A DNA stretch of 64,000 bases. Origin: Sclerotinia nivalis (Eukaryota > Ascomycota > Leotiomycetes > Helotiales > Sclerotiniaceae). The notes below the pieces were generated by a model. It did no database searches. It had not been told where the DNA came from and worked only from the letters and a program-made list of their open reading frames with translations. The stretch spans positions 1,364,001 to 1,428,000 of the forward strand of contig JAPEIS010000013.1 in assembly GCA_029531795.1 (NCBI GenBank), given 5' to 3'. This document shows, one piece after another, positions 26,519-39,158 of this stretch (position 1 is its first letter; each line of letters begins with the position of its first letter). The position numbers were made by a program, and so were the translations under genes.

Positions 26519-26644
26519 GGACATGCAATAAAACTTTTCAGCTGTATGTTCCGACCTATCACAGTCAGTTATAGAGATATTTTATATATGAGATGAGAGG
26601 ATCTGGTGTAAATATGTCGATCAGGAAAGATTTGTTGTGTATCT
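26519..26644. mobile_element. MITE-like element B, 126 bp
   Basis: The left end ggacatgcaataaaact and right end agatttgttgtgtatct are diverged forms of the element A termini. The internal word cctatcacag is at 26555-26564, at the same distance from the left end as in element A. It is non-coding. Differences between copies are mostly transitions, which fits old, mutated repeats. Confidence 0.6.
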
Positions 26645-27046
26645 ATATTATTGATAGATAAGATAGATGCTGCTATGAGTTGAATACCGCTCTGCGTTGC
26701 ATGCTGCTAATAGTTGGATCCTGCTGTGAGTTGAGTGCTGCCACGAGTTGACTGGTTTTTGAAGTGGTAATTCCATAAGATGGTTGTTGCCACAAGTCGA
26801 TTGTTGCCATGAGTTAGCGATCTAGTGATTAACTATCTGATAAGATAGCTTTTATCTTCAGAAGTTATCATACATCATGCTACCAGATGTTGTTGTCCCA
26901 TGAAGTCTTTAGAACACGTATTTTGTCACCAAGCGAAAACCAGCCCCTTAGGTGACTAACTAGTACCAGATATAATTTTCTGTCGCAGGTAATTCACCAA
27001 TTTTGTTATGAAAGGCCCCTTCCTCTAGGTCTGATAATTCTGATAA

Positions 27047-28270
27047 TCGTATGATCAGGAAAGCGTATGCAATGAAGCGCCGAGTGAACGCTATCGATAT
27101 CAATCCGTTCCCCTGGGCGTCGATAAACAGCCACTATTGACTTCTCCGTCTATACGAGCTCGTATCTTTCCACGAGACGGGTTTTATGGCCCACTTGAAG
27201 CAAGGGCCTGGACATGGCAAGAGCGACGTCTTTCCGTAAGGACCGTCAATTTCATGGAAGGGGAATCAACTTGGGCGTGTAAAACTATGTGTGCACGCGA
27301 AGGTCAAGGAATGGAAAATCTCTCTCTACTTGTCAATTCAGAAGACACGCCGAGTCTCTTAACTTCTGAATGGGAAGATGCTGTGATCGACTATTCCGAA
27401 CGCCATTTAACATACGGAACCGATCGGCTCCCTGCGTTGTCTGGTTTTGCCCGTCGATTTCAGGATCGCTCGCAATGGGAGTACATGGCTGGACTCTGGC
27501 TTTCTGGTTTTCCGGCATGTCTTGCTTGGTACCGACGATCATCAGGTGTTGGCCCCTCACTCAATAATTCAGTCCCTTCCTGGTCATGGGCATCTGTGTC
27601 ACATGGGGTTTTTTGGCCTCCAGAAAATAGTTACCAGCCGATCCTCAAAAGTTGCCAACTAGCAGATATTAGGTGTCGACCCTCCACCGAGAATAGATTT
27701 GGCGAGGTTGAAAAAGGAAGCTATACTGAGCTCACAGGTATGGTGATCGATGCCGAGATGGAGTGCGACAATCACGGGTGTGGTTCAGTGACCTGTAGGG
27801 GATTTAGATCATGTCCTTTAATACCGGACTGCCTCCTGATCTCGGAGACCACAAAGATTAATAATGTAAGCGAGGGCGAAGACCCAAAGTCTATTCTAGA
27901 TGCAGAAAGAAAAGCAGGAATAGAAGGTGGCCAACAAGCGAGGATTCATCGCGCTAAACCACAAGACCAAACACGAATCGAAGATCCACAGTTCCGAATG
28001 TCAAGGATTAAAGGCCCAGTGATTTGTCTCCTCTTATACACTAAAGAATGTAATTCACAACAAATTGTCCCTCGCATCTTGATACTTGGCGCAAAGTCTG
28101 CACAGCATGGCGAGAATGACGTCTATGAAAGGCTGGGCTTCGCGGGGCCGACGCTAAGTCTTAACAAAAACTCGCATGGTTGGGAAGATTGGGAGAGCCT
28201 TAATTGGGATTGGAATGAGTGGGAAGGGTGGTTTGAAGGTGCAGAGGAGAGAACATTGAGAATTGAATAA
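27047..28270 (+). pseudogene. 5'-truncated HET-type (heterokaryon incompatibility) protein gene
   Basis: An open frame runs from after a TAA at 27044-27046 to the stop at 28268-28270. The first in-frame ATG (about 27254) falls after the conserved block RAWTWQERRLS, which in HET-domain proteins follows the N-terminal HET domain. Later blocks typical of these proteins are ITYGTDRLPALSG-like (here LTYGTDRLPALSGFARRF), GLWLSGFPACLAWYRR and VPSWSWASV. The WIDALCI-type and GDS-type blocks of the HET domain are absent, and the DNA upstream is repeat-rich. The C-terminal tail is unusually Trp-rich (GWEDWESLNWDWNEWEGWF). It is most likely a truncated gene; an unseen distant 5' exon is possible. Confidence 0.75.
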
Positions 28271-30653
28271 ATAGAAAAGTTCTGAACATCTGTTTGGTTG
28301 TTTATAGAAGTGCAGATCCGAAAGGAATCGACCCTAAAGGAATTTGGCCATGAGAGACCAGGTAAGGGCTCTTGATGTGGCATAATCCACAACTCCAAGT
28401 GCCGAAACATGTCCATCGGATCTCAACTTCTTACAGGATGACTAGATTCATAAGATAATGGAAATTCACAAGATATAATATACTCTATTCCTGCCGTGTA
28501 AATCATGAAATGGCTGGGAGAAATTGAATCTTCGGGCCTCTAGAACAGCATCCCTGTTTAGATACGCAAAATGATATTCATCCCCTTAATGAGGTCATGC
28601 AACTGGTGAGAGTTCCGTGATAAGATGTTTGAATATGCTTAAATCTCCTAGCGTCATCGACTACTCGAGTTTCATTCTTCATCTTTCTGAATCTAGCTAG
28701 AAGTTCTACAGTAGTAAGATAAAAAAGAAATCCCTGCACAGAGGTGCAACAAAACCTCATAGAATTAGTAATAGAAGGACTTAGTGCGTATGATGAGGAG
28801 TAGTGTATGAGTGGTGCCATTTTAGTTCGGGACACCAAGACTAATAGTTGACTAGAGTTTTAGCCTGTAACTATAGGAACTGAATAAAGATTAGATTTAC
28901 CCTTCGAGCGACTAAACTAATCATGGATTATATGTTTATCCATAAGAACTAATTGGAAATTATGAATAAGGCTTTAAAACTGCCGTGGATCGATCGTAGA
29001 CTACCGTCATACTACACTACTAGTTTCAAAATATCCCTGTCCAGATATGCAACACAACCAGGATATTGAAAATATAGTGAGCTTGTACAGTTGTACTAAT
29101 TGGTACGATGTGCAGAGATTAGTTTGCTTAAATACACCTCCACCCGTCAGGGCATCATGCTACTATAGCATTTGATTTTACGAATCCGATTATAATTCTG
29201 AATATCACATCATATCCCTGTGTAGATCTGCAACAGAAAGATACAAGCGTGAATTTAGCCCAGTGGACTTATCTTTATTTCTTTAGGGTCATCCTGCTAG
29301 GCGTCGTGCTAATAAGTTACCATTTTGCTGGATTTAACTGGATCCTCAAGTTTATGGAGATATCCCTGTATAGATATGCAACAAAAGCTTTTCTTTTCAT
29401 TTGGAAGAAGCTTGTCTGAATTAGAATACTTCGTAGCTACTAATTTAGATCCAAGTGCACCATTCGCTTGTCAAAGATCGTGGAGATTTTATAAGCTTGA
29501 AAGAACTTGATATGTGGGATTTTCTGGAAAAGAGTGGATCTGAATCAAGGGGACTTTGGTCCTCATTTTGCAGGTTCCGTTTCTTCCTATCGCCATTCGT
29601 ACTGTCGCCTCTTGAAATGATGAATTAATTGCCTTGGTTCTCAGATCAACATCGGGTGATTCGGTTCAAAAATGCGGATATGTACATGGGAAGAGGTTTT
29701 GATTGCGAACAGTAGCTCAACGCACGTTGCACTGTACATATGACCGTCAACATCAGAACCAGAAGACCTGGCTAATAATAAGAAGCAGGGCTTAACACAG
29801 ATAGCAGCAGATGAGATAAATGAGATAGGTACCGAGAGGATTGTGGACCAAGTCAAAATCAAGATGAGAATCGAGAAAATGTTTCTATTTGAGTTTCGAT
29901 ATCAATTTCGTGGATCCAGGACTTGTGTCCTAGTACGGGGACCCTTGAGATCAGCGAATTAACGATTAGAGAACTCATACACTTATTAATGGGTTTGCGG
30001 GATAAAATATTGCGAGGGCAAATCTTGCGGAAGTGAGCCCAGCTTGCGATGGGCCTGGTGAATAGGCTGCACATGTACTGATGGTTGCCAAGGCGGTTTT
30101 TGAGATCTCGATGAGATGGGTAAAGGCGAGATAGACATCGTGTGGCTGCCTGGGTAACAGAAGAATTACCAGGTGCACTTTCAAAATAATCATCAAGATA
30201 TGTTTGGAATATTTTGATACTTCTCCTATTAATTTAAATATATCCCCTCAACTCCTTATCTGTCTCGCTATACAAAGAGCGTACCAACAACTCATCTCAA
30301 TTCATCTATCCCCTCCTCGCAATCTCCTATAAATCTCTCATCTCTCCTCTCCCACCCCCACTTCTCATAGAACCAAACTACACATCACATATACCGAAAT
30401 GTGCATGTAAATTTTCCATCCTCCATTGATTCCTTCCGCCTCGCATTCCTCATTCCCCATTCTCAATTCTCATCCCATTTTTAATTCGCCTCACGTAGCA
30501 GAGGTAGTTTTTTTTGGCCAAAGAACCCCATCCCTCACATCAACAAATTCATCCAAACTCCCTGCCCATTAGCTGTCTTTTGTACAACGTAAACGCAGCT
30601 CCCACAACTTGATAATAATACAATCCTCCCTCTTCCCCTTCCCTTGTCTACAA
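28271..30653. other. Gene-poor region with repeated terminus motifs and pyrimidine-rich flank
   Basis: No supportable gene was found in this 2.4-kb stretch. From 28.5 to 29.4 kb it carries five copies of an ATCCCTG-N-AGATATGCAACA-like motif (listed separately). From about 30230 to 30650 the plus strand is C/T-rich, which is the 3' flank of the minus-strand SEC7 gene. Confidence 0.55.
28549..29388 (+). repeat. Five forward copies of a 25-30 bp motif related to the MITE termini
   Basis: Copies at about 28549, 28729, 29031, 29211 and 29360 have the form atccctgtNNagatatgcaa followed by ca(a/c)aa. The inner part, agatatgcaacaaaa, is the reverse complement of the terminal motif at 25367 and 25851. 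Spacing is about 180, 302, 180 and 149 nt. All five point the same way, opposite to the solitary copies on the other side of the HET-type gene. Confidence 0.65.
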
Positions 30654-33600
30654 TTAAACCTTAACCTCGGTTTTACCCTGTTCAACTCCTGCTTCAGCAT
30701 CACTTTTGACATTCGTCGACAACTCTTCATTTTCCTTGCCCTTCACATTTTCCTCGACACCTGGTCCCTCTAAGTCAATTTCCTTTCTCAAATCTGGCAA
30801 GAATCTATCTATTCTCTTCCATGTTTCCGTCCACAATTTCTCTTGAGCCTCGTCTTGACTGCGAGGTACCAAATACCCGCTACTGGACATTACCAACAGA
30901 ACATTCTTCAAACTTTCTGGTACTGCTTCTTCCTATTTTATTTGTTAGTAAATATATTCCAAATACATTTGTTTGTGAATTCCAAAGTACGTACCAAACT
31001 ATCACCCTGCCCACTATTCATCAAACGATCCATGATATCCAGGATCTTAAGCCAGAGATCTAGCATGCCGTCCCATTTCGATAGTAGAACTAAATAGTGT
31101 AGGAAAATCCTACAAAGAAGTGTGGCGGCTTGTACACGAGTTTCACTCATGCCAATGGGATCTGATGAGTAAACTTCAGGCTTTAATAATCGAGTTATGA
31201 GTGGAAAGAGAACCTCGTCGAATATAGCGGTCCATTCTTCATGATCGCCTGATGTTAATTCTGGTGATAATAAGGAACGTTGTAGTGAGGAGAATGCTTC
31301 ATGACGAATTTCGCGACAAGGGTTGGTACACTGTGTCGTTAGAGCAATGAATATTGGTGACCAATAAGCTGCCCAAGCTGAAGTAAGTTAGTATTGGAGA
31401 TTACTGTGATAAATGATTCTAGACATACCTTTTTTGCTCTCAAGATGTGATTGTTCCATCAAAACTGGAATTCGAGATGTCAAAGAAAATATCATTGTAA
31501 CTGCCTTGACTCCTCTAGCCACAACCGCATCAACCACCTGTGGCTTTGGCTGTTTGACTTGTTGTCCTCTTCGTGTACGTTTATCCTGTTTTTGCTCCAC
31601 AGTAGAGCCTACACTCCCAGCGATAGCAAAATCGTTGAGCAACTTCACAGCTGATTCATAATTATCAGCCATTATCGTTGGAGGTGAGCCAATAGCAACT
31701 CCCTCGAGTATTTCGAACACAGCAGATGCGGACGAAGGACTAGTTGCGAGATTTTTTAGAATTACCCAGAAATCAGGAGAAGTCATGATTTCATTTCGTA
31801 AAGGACCGGGCTCCTTTATGCATTGAGTTAAACCTTGAAGGACAAGTGTAGCAGATTTCTCGAATAAATCCTTTTTGAAACTTGAGATGGCGTGAAGCAC
31901 CACGGGGACACGGATATATGATTGTTCCTAGACATGTTAGCTTCTATCGATCAGATAAGATGGGATGTACTAACATAGCTCGCGTGTAGAAGGTGGAGTA
32001 AGTAGAATATTGTTCTAGATACCATCAAAGGATGCCAGCTAGCAGAATTCCTTATAACATTTTGCAAAGCCTCAGCAACATCTGCTCCAAATGCATTAAT
32101 AGTTTCATTGTCTCGGATTGCGAGTACAGTGCATAGTTCTAATATATAAACCATTGATGGATCATACACAGGGCCGGAAGATGCACCATTAACGCCATTT
32201 ACAGGACTCGACGGGGGATCTACTTCCGATTTCACACTTATAACGACCGACGAAGGGTCATCTGGCAGTTGAGATATTAATGCCTGTATTAGAGGTCGTA
32301 AGGAATCAATAGGCATGTTTCTAACCACGTTAGTAATGAGGTCAAAGGCGATAAATAGACACACTTACACTACATTGGCAAAAACGTCGCCCATGAAGCA
32401 AGCATTCACACAATCGACTGTGCATAAAGTACTTTCGAGCTCTTCATCCGATGGCTCTGGAGGATCATCTGCAGCATAGCTAGAGATGTATGATGTAAAA
32501 GCGGAGAATAGACCAGTGTCGCTAGGTTTTGTCCCACGATCAATGACTTGGGAGGGAGTTTGTAATGGGATCGGGGCGATATCCATGCTATTTGATGTAG
32601 CGAAGAAAGGGGGTATCAAAGAATTAACAAATAAGTTCAACCAAATCCTAGAAATCTGTGTATTTGATTAGTAAAAAGCAGACATTGTTTGACTTTTGAT
32701 CAACTTACATGCTTCCAACTTTCTCCTATCACGTTTTCACTACCTAAAACGACACGGAAAAGAACAACAGTAGCGAGTTGAGCCTTGACATCTCTACCAA
32801 ACTTAACTGCAAGTTCACTAACCATGACACTATTCTCCCCAACCTGTATCTCGGTATTGAGTGTAGTACTGGATGGGACTTCTGTCGCAAGAGTAGTGAT
32901 GTAACTCAAACAATACACGACTTGGTCGATAACCTCAGTTAGACCATATTTCGCTGCGATACGAACACATTGATCGAATCCAGTGATAACTCTTTCAAAC
33001 ACGGCATCATCACTAGCCGACATGAAGACATAAGATAGCGTGGCAACCACAGGTTTCCATGTAGCTGCGAACATGTCTGCGTCGAAGATGTTAGTGTCGC
33101 AGATGGTAAGGTCACCTGCGGAAGCGCTTTTAAGTAGTAATTCCTTCCAAGCATAGTCAAAAGCATGCTTGTTGTCATGCTCATCAGGCAAGATGATTTC
33201 GTTCGATTTGATAGATTCGTAAATGTCTTGAAGATATTGTGGAGCAAAGTCCTTCCCACCATTAACTCCACGTAAATTTCGTGCAAAGTTTTCGAGCTCC
33301 ATGCGTTTACCCTTCATGTTCGGGTTATGCTGATCTGTATTCAACATGATAATAGCATATGTCAAAACATATACAGAGTCTTTATCTGCGATGCCTTCAG
33401 GCAAAGTGCCTGAACAATAGTTCTCCGCGAAAGTCGTCATAATTCGTTCAATTAAAGCGGATTCTCCCGGTAATCTGAAGGTCTCAAGGAGTTCGCGTAA
33501 CGCTTCATCCACTCTTTTATTCTCAAAATCAAACGAATCTATCAAAGCCTCTAAAATGGGTTCATTTCCTTTTTTGGATATGAATTCCCCCAACTGCTTT

Positions 33601-35803
33601 TTGTCGACTCGAGAAGTGCCCTTTAGGAAGTTTGCGACAGTCTTTGCATCTTTAGGATCATCTATGATACCTTGTGATGCCAAAAATGCAATTCCAGCTT
33701 TTGCATTCTCATTGAACTTCATAGTTCCTTGAATGATGATCTTCTTTCTTCGCTTCTGCTCACGTAGTGTTGCTTGATCAGGGTAGCCATCACGTTTTGG
33801 CTCGTCATTAAGTCTATCCGCAATGAACTGAACATAACCTAAAAGAGCATCGAGACAAAGTGGTGGGACACTTGTTGTGCTCCAAGTCGCCGAGTCCGGT
33901 ATCGCATTACGAGACAGAAGTCCAACCATGTCCTCACAGATATCACTTCGGTCGACCTCGCAATCATAATTGACATAAAGTTCAACCATATAGCTCGGTA
34001 TCCGCGCAAGAGCTCCAACACTTTCCACCATTGCTTCACGTGCGTCCGGCTTGCGCGATCCACCTTCTAATCCTAGTGTTCGGCGATCTTTTACAGGCAC
34101 GGGTGTAGAACGGCCACTGCTAGCTTGTGATGGTGGAGGCTTCACCAATTTTGGAGCTTGTGGTACCCCTGCATAAAGAGAGGGATCGATTCCTTTTTCT
34201 CGAGGAATTTCTACACGAGGATGCAAGCATGCAACCAGGTAAGAAAGAAAGAGCTCTTGCTGCAACTTTAATACTTCTCTACAAGTCGCGAGGAGAGTAC
34301 CAGCAACAATGAGAGACTCCTGTAAGATAGCCATGTTGTCCGATCGAACTAATTGGAATAGATATCGACATAGACGGTCTTCAGCAAGAGTCGCTAAAGC
34401 TGGATGCTTGGAAATGGAGGGGCCAGCTACCTCTAGAGCTACATTTATTATCCGAAGAGCCATAACTCTCAGAGCATCGGCATGTTTGCGATCATGAGGA
34501 TCTAGTAAGTCTATCAAAGCCCGAAATAGCTCACATATAGACGGAAGAGAATAAGGCTTGCTTGGGTAGTCATCTGAAGCCTCTGATGCCGGGGCCGCAG
34601 TCCCACCCTCGGATGAAGTTTCTATGAGAGGTAGCTTTTCCATAACAGATGCTGGGCATGATGTGTCAAAGCTTGAAGAAGATGGCCGTGGTTCAACAAC
34701 AGGTGCGGCCAATTTCGTGATAGCATCTGTACCAGCTGCTGAAGGGGCCATCTTGACAGTGTCCATATCTTCCTTCGTCTTCTCGTCTAAAGCTCCTAGA
34801 TTATCCCCAGCCTCGATTTCTAAATGCTTCAGTCTCTCGAATATGATCTGACACATCTTGACCATAGACATTTCGGCAGATCGACGAACTAATTCCGATA
34901 GCTTTGGTTGGCAACACATGCTCAAGCCCGTCTCCATCATTTCGCAAACACTCCCGTCACTTAGCAAATCTCCACCGGGGCCAGACAGCATTCCTTCCAT
35001 GAGTTTTAATATCCGTAGGAACACCACCTCATCAGCCACTGTATCGCTAGCTTCGAATCGACAGTGTGTCATTGCGGCAGATAAAGACTGCATTGCTTGC
35101 GAAAGTCGAGGAGAGCTTGGACTAATTAAATTGTATGAGAAGAACTTTGTGATGGCAACTAGGGCCAAAGATGTGATCGGCGCAGTGGTTGCTGGAGCTT
35201 CGATGACTTGGAGGAAAGGATGAAGTAAAGATGGGGTATCGAATGTGTGTATATCTAATGGTAGAAGAATATAAAATCAGTTGTGCCTAGCCCGTAAGTG
35301 ATTTATGTTGGCCTACCTTTGCATCCAGTCAATTCCCGTCTAAGGCGCCCAAACCCAGCCATCAAAGGATTGTCTTGCATGCTCTTCCCTTTCTTCCCCC
35401 TTAAGCCCCATCTGTTTGCCAAACCTGCATCATCGTTTCCCTCTGAAACTGCCGAACCCTTTGGCGCTCTGCGAGGTCCAATTTCATCTCGTGGTGTAGA
35501 AGGTCTTGAATTTTGAAATCCCGAGCTTAACGGACTTGAGCTACCACCCAATATAGAAGAAACCGATGAATGCGCCCAACGGGCATGCTTCCGCATAGCA
35601 GAAGTAACGGTAATACATTCTGTAGTGATGAGGGCCACAGGGTCGACAGCTACAGAAACCATACTGGTATTCGAGGACATATTGCCATTAAGTCGTTTGG
35701 AGGAGACGCTATCAATGCTTTGGCGCAAAGCTGAGGAGGATGTCGAACGACGTATGGGAAAGGTAGCCGAAGCTATATCTTGTGTTGGGGCATTGTTGCT
35801 CAT
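30654..35803 (-). CDS. GEA1: GBF1/Gea-type SEC7-domain ARF guanine nucleotide exchange factor
   Basis: Activates ARF GTPases at the early Golgi for COPI vesicle formation. Seven exons, 35803-35317, 35254-32709, 32655-32369, 32320-31975, 31927-31429, 31377-30995 and 30932-30654, join in frame to 1608 aa, close to other fungal Gea proteins. The N-terminal half holds the DCB/HUS regions, including a Ser-rich loop and the HUS-type stretch before the SEC7 domain. SEC7 spans residues about 672-865: it starts at KFNENAKAGIAFLASQG, and the catalytic glutamate lies in FRLPGES (about 755), followed by YVLTYAIIMLNTDQHNPN. The HDS regions follow, with WLNLFVNSLIPPFF and GMLDLWLKILDIMDRLM. The tail is acidic. 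The third intron is 48 nt with TACTAAC only 8 nt from its AG. Confidence 0.95.
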
Positions 35804-36468
35804 GTTGTATGTCGACTACCCACTGAGCACAGCATAAGGACTATCTGCGAATATGAACCACACGCCAGTGCCGTAAATTCTAAGCGATATGAAGAATCCT
35901 CTTTGAAGAGATTCCAGTCGCAAAAAACAATAGGACTATTTGTAGATATTATACAAATACAAATATATTAACTAGATTCAATATGAATACCTTAGTGTAC
36001 GATGCCATGGCAGGAATTCGAAGAGCACAGATGTCGAGAACTACGGATACCTAGGTAGCGAACTGTGTTCTTTGATATGACAGGTGAACAATTCACCAAA
36101 ATTCAAAATAAAGGTTCATAGCAAAATCTAATAGAAAGCAATACAATAATCTCAACATTATGGTTTGTTCAATCAATCATTTAATTCTATAGTACTGCTG
36201 TTTGTGTTTTTACAAGAACTCCAACCTAGATTACACTGCACCCCTACACTAAAGTGCTGCAAGGCCATTTCCGTATTTACGACTTAGGCTTGAGAAAGCT
36301 GTTTTCTCTCTCAATTGATGAGATAGAAATAATTCGACAAGCTGTGAATTTTTTATGAATATCCTCGTAGCCTCATCAACACTGGCGCAGTCAAGAACCT
36401 ATGTGTGTCACTCAATTACCCAAGTTTCCTTGTTACGCCCCTCAATCAATCCCTTTATTGTACCTAAA
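35804..36468. promoter_or_regulatory. Promoter/leader of the Gea-type gene and 3' flank of Anp1-like gene
   Basis: This 665-nt spacer lies between two minus-strand genes. It is AT-rich with no supportable gene. A possible extra 3' exon of the Anp1-like gene would end here, but its acceptor near 36477 leads straight into a stop, so it adds nothing. Confidence 0.45.
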
Positions 36469-38219
36469 TCAGTCAGCAATCATATTGATATTTGGATTAT
36501 ATCGCATCCTTACCTTGTCCTTTGGCTTGTTTTCTTCAGCCTTTGAACCAGGAGCCTTTTCAGCATCGTCGTCTTCTTTGGCTTTAGCTTCAGCTTTTTC
36601 CATCTCCTTCTTCTCTTTCAAAGCCTCATCTGCGATAACGTTCTTATCCTTCTCCCATTGTGGACTAGGGTCATCAAACTGATCCTTCATCTTCTTCGTA
36701 CGTTCAGCTTTCTCTTTTTCTTCGTTCTCGCGAGCAATACGCTCTTGTTCCATTTCCTACAAATTATTAGTAGTTGTTAAAAGCCAAATATGACTCCACT
36801 GACCTCCATGTGACGGATATCATCAACACTTGGCTCATACAAATGCCAAATGGTGTAATGAGGTAAACCAACGACTGAGAATTTCATTCGCTTTGCCATC
36901 TATTCCTTGGGTTAGCATCTGCAAAACAGAAGAATCAAAGGGTTTTCGAACCTTTCCAAATCCTTCAGTTTCGGCATGCTTTTCAAAACTAAACGCAGGG
37001 AAATGGACACCAGATCTGAAAACTTTCGCCTTGGCTAAAATACTGACACCCCCAACACCATCGATATCCATTTCCATGTCAGGGTCACCGTATGGATCTC
37101 TCAAGTATGCCAAATGAGGGCGCCATGTCGCATATTCCGCATATCCCTCGACAATAACTGCGTCCTCGTCAAGAGTATCAGCTAAGGCCAAGGCTGTTTC
37201 AGACTCTTGCCATGAGTTCAGATCATAAGGTTGCTCCCCTCCAAGCCAATCTGGCAATGGTCGCCAAACATCTGAAGTTTATTAGCAAGTAGTGATAGAA
37301 ACTGTTCTCCGTCACTCACTAGGTACAATGACATCCTTATTGTGGCGCATAAGATCCTCTAAAATTGTGAACGGTGCGGTCTCGACATCGACATCTCTCC
37401 AGTAGACCCAGCTGTGATAAGGACGTAATGCAGCGCTTAGAAGCCAATTTCTAGCTTGTGCCATCAATTTTCTACGGCTTGCTTGGGCAGCAAAACCATG
37501 ACGACTTTCTACATCCTGGTTGACCTTTTGACCAAAATCCTTCTCGATGATAGATATTTCGCCATATGGTTGTTTAGGGTCCTGATCGGCTTGTAATTGC
37601 TCCAAAAGTTGAGAGAGTAGAGATAGGGTATTGTCTTTGGAATCGGAAACTAAAAATGCGAGATCTATAAGATGATGTGGGTATGTAAAGTTACGAAGAT
37701 GTCCGAAAAACATCGGTAGATGGGGTTCGGCATCTCGAAGGGGGGCGCAAAGTAAAATTCGCTCCTCTCTTTCCCAACCTCTAGCAGTCCCTTGTACATT
37801 TGAGAGATCGTAATATCGAACAGTTTCGAGTTGAAAGTCGTCTCCGGAAGAGATGAGACCAAAAGACAATACTGGAAGGACAGCGGCACCGGGCCATATA
37901 AATAATCCTACTACTAATGCGAATACTAAGACAAGAGCCAAACGAACGAGCAGCTGCCTTCGACGGCGCAGCGCTGGGGGTGACGTCCTTGGTTGAAATC
38001 TACATTGGAAACAAGGTATGTTAGTAAATTACATCAAACGTAATTGTCGCGACAAGTTTGAATAATCAATTCGATTCACACGAACCTATGTGGTGATATG
38101 GAATATGTGTCGCTCTTAGAATATGGATCGCTCTTACGAGGATATCCATTAGAATATGCGGTTGCTTGATGCCTGGGCATCATCTTGGGTGAGGATACAG
38201 ATGCATAAGAGGGTAACAT
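36469..38219 (-). CDS. ANP1: Anp1/Mnn9/Van1-family Golgi mannosyltransferase
   Basis: Subunit of a Golgi mannan-polymerase complex that extends N-glycan outer chains. Exons 38219-38086, 37999-37320, 37271-36952, 36899-36804 and 36756-36469 join in frame to 505 aa. The protein is a type II membrane protein: a basic N-terminus, then one helix at about residues 60-85 (VRLALVLVFALVVGLFIWPG). The luminal GT62 domain has ERILLCAPLRDAEPHLPMFF, the nucleotide/metal motif VYWRDVDVE (about 245-253), and LPHYTIWHLYEPSVDDIRHM. The last exon encodes an unusual Lys/Glu-rich helical tail of about 95 residues. Anp1 is preferred over Mnn9 on overall pattern; the paralogue call is not certain. Confidence 0.87.
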
Positions 38220-39158
38220 TCAAGAGAGTTACACTGAACCCAGATGGCCGAATGTCAATGTTTGACGTTGATTGTCGAGAATTGAAAGTTATAGAAATGG
38301 GTATTGGAATAGTTTAATTCAAAGGATGAGTATGAGCAGGGGAAATTGCCGAGTGGATTCGTGTTCCTTGGGTGGGCTTGCTCAAACCAAAAAAAGATCC
38401 TCAGCCATAACTACCTTAGAAGTTACAGGGGCTTTAATACGACGCAATTGAACATAGAAGTTGAACGTACCAATCAATCAAACAGTAATAATTATATAAA
38501 ACAATATTTTAGTTTGTAATTCATTCTAACTTTCAATTGAAGAAGAATCTTTTCTAAGTCTTCATTGTGTTGGGATGGAAATATCACGGAAGGGCATTCC
38601 CCAGAACAACCAAAAAGGGATCAATATTCACTCTGTTCTATGGAGTATGAACTGGTACCTACCTATTTAGCGGTGGTGCAGATAGATTAACATAAGCGAT
38701 TAGACGCCGATGTTGAGCTTATTTATTCGTATCTACAGAAAATGCCTGTGGCTGCTTCAGCAATGTATTGGAAAGTTTGCTTCACTACTAGGTAGATACC
38801 TGGATATATATTGATGTCAGACATATTGCAAAGGGTTTTAAGAAGCTGATATTTATTTGAAGACGGAGTGACTTCTGGGCACATTTACACAATGATGCAA
38901 AACGACCTTAGGATATTAGATAAGAATTAAGGAGTTGGAAACAAATGTTTCCATTGTCATTTCGAATATTCGAATATTCGATGCATGGACCTTTTTCAGG
39001 CTCGAACTATCACCATTAAAGCTTAGCTCAATTACCTAAGCTAGCGCATGAGCTAGTGAGAAGCTCTTTTCTTATTCTTTCGCACAAAGAAAAATATTTT
39101 TCAATTTCTCAAGCTTCAACAACTTTTCAACATTCAACAACTTTCAATTGAAACTCCA
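38220..39158. promoter_or_regulatory. Divergent promoter region, ANP1-like/SEN34
   Basis: This roughly 940-nt AT-rich spacer separates two divergent genes. No coding signal was found. A small duplication, cgaatattcgaatattcg, lies near 38963. The segment at about 39085-39158 is CA/TTC-rich and looks like the SEN34 leader. Confidence 0.45.

Larger units (their letters stand above)
23975..27046. other. Gene-poor, repeat-bearing accessory region
   Basis: This 3-kb AT-rich stretch has no supportable gene. It contains MITE-like elements, solitary terminal-repeat motifs and a degenerate tandem array, listed separately. The hydrophobic frame around 24640-24834 is a T/G-rich chance frame (runs of Phe, Leu and Val). 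Confidence 0.6.
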
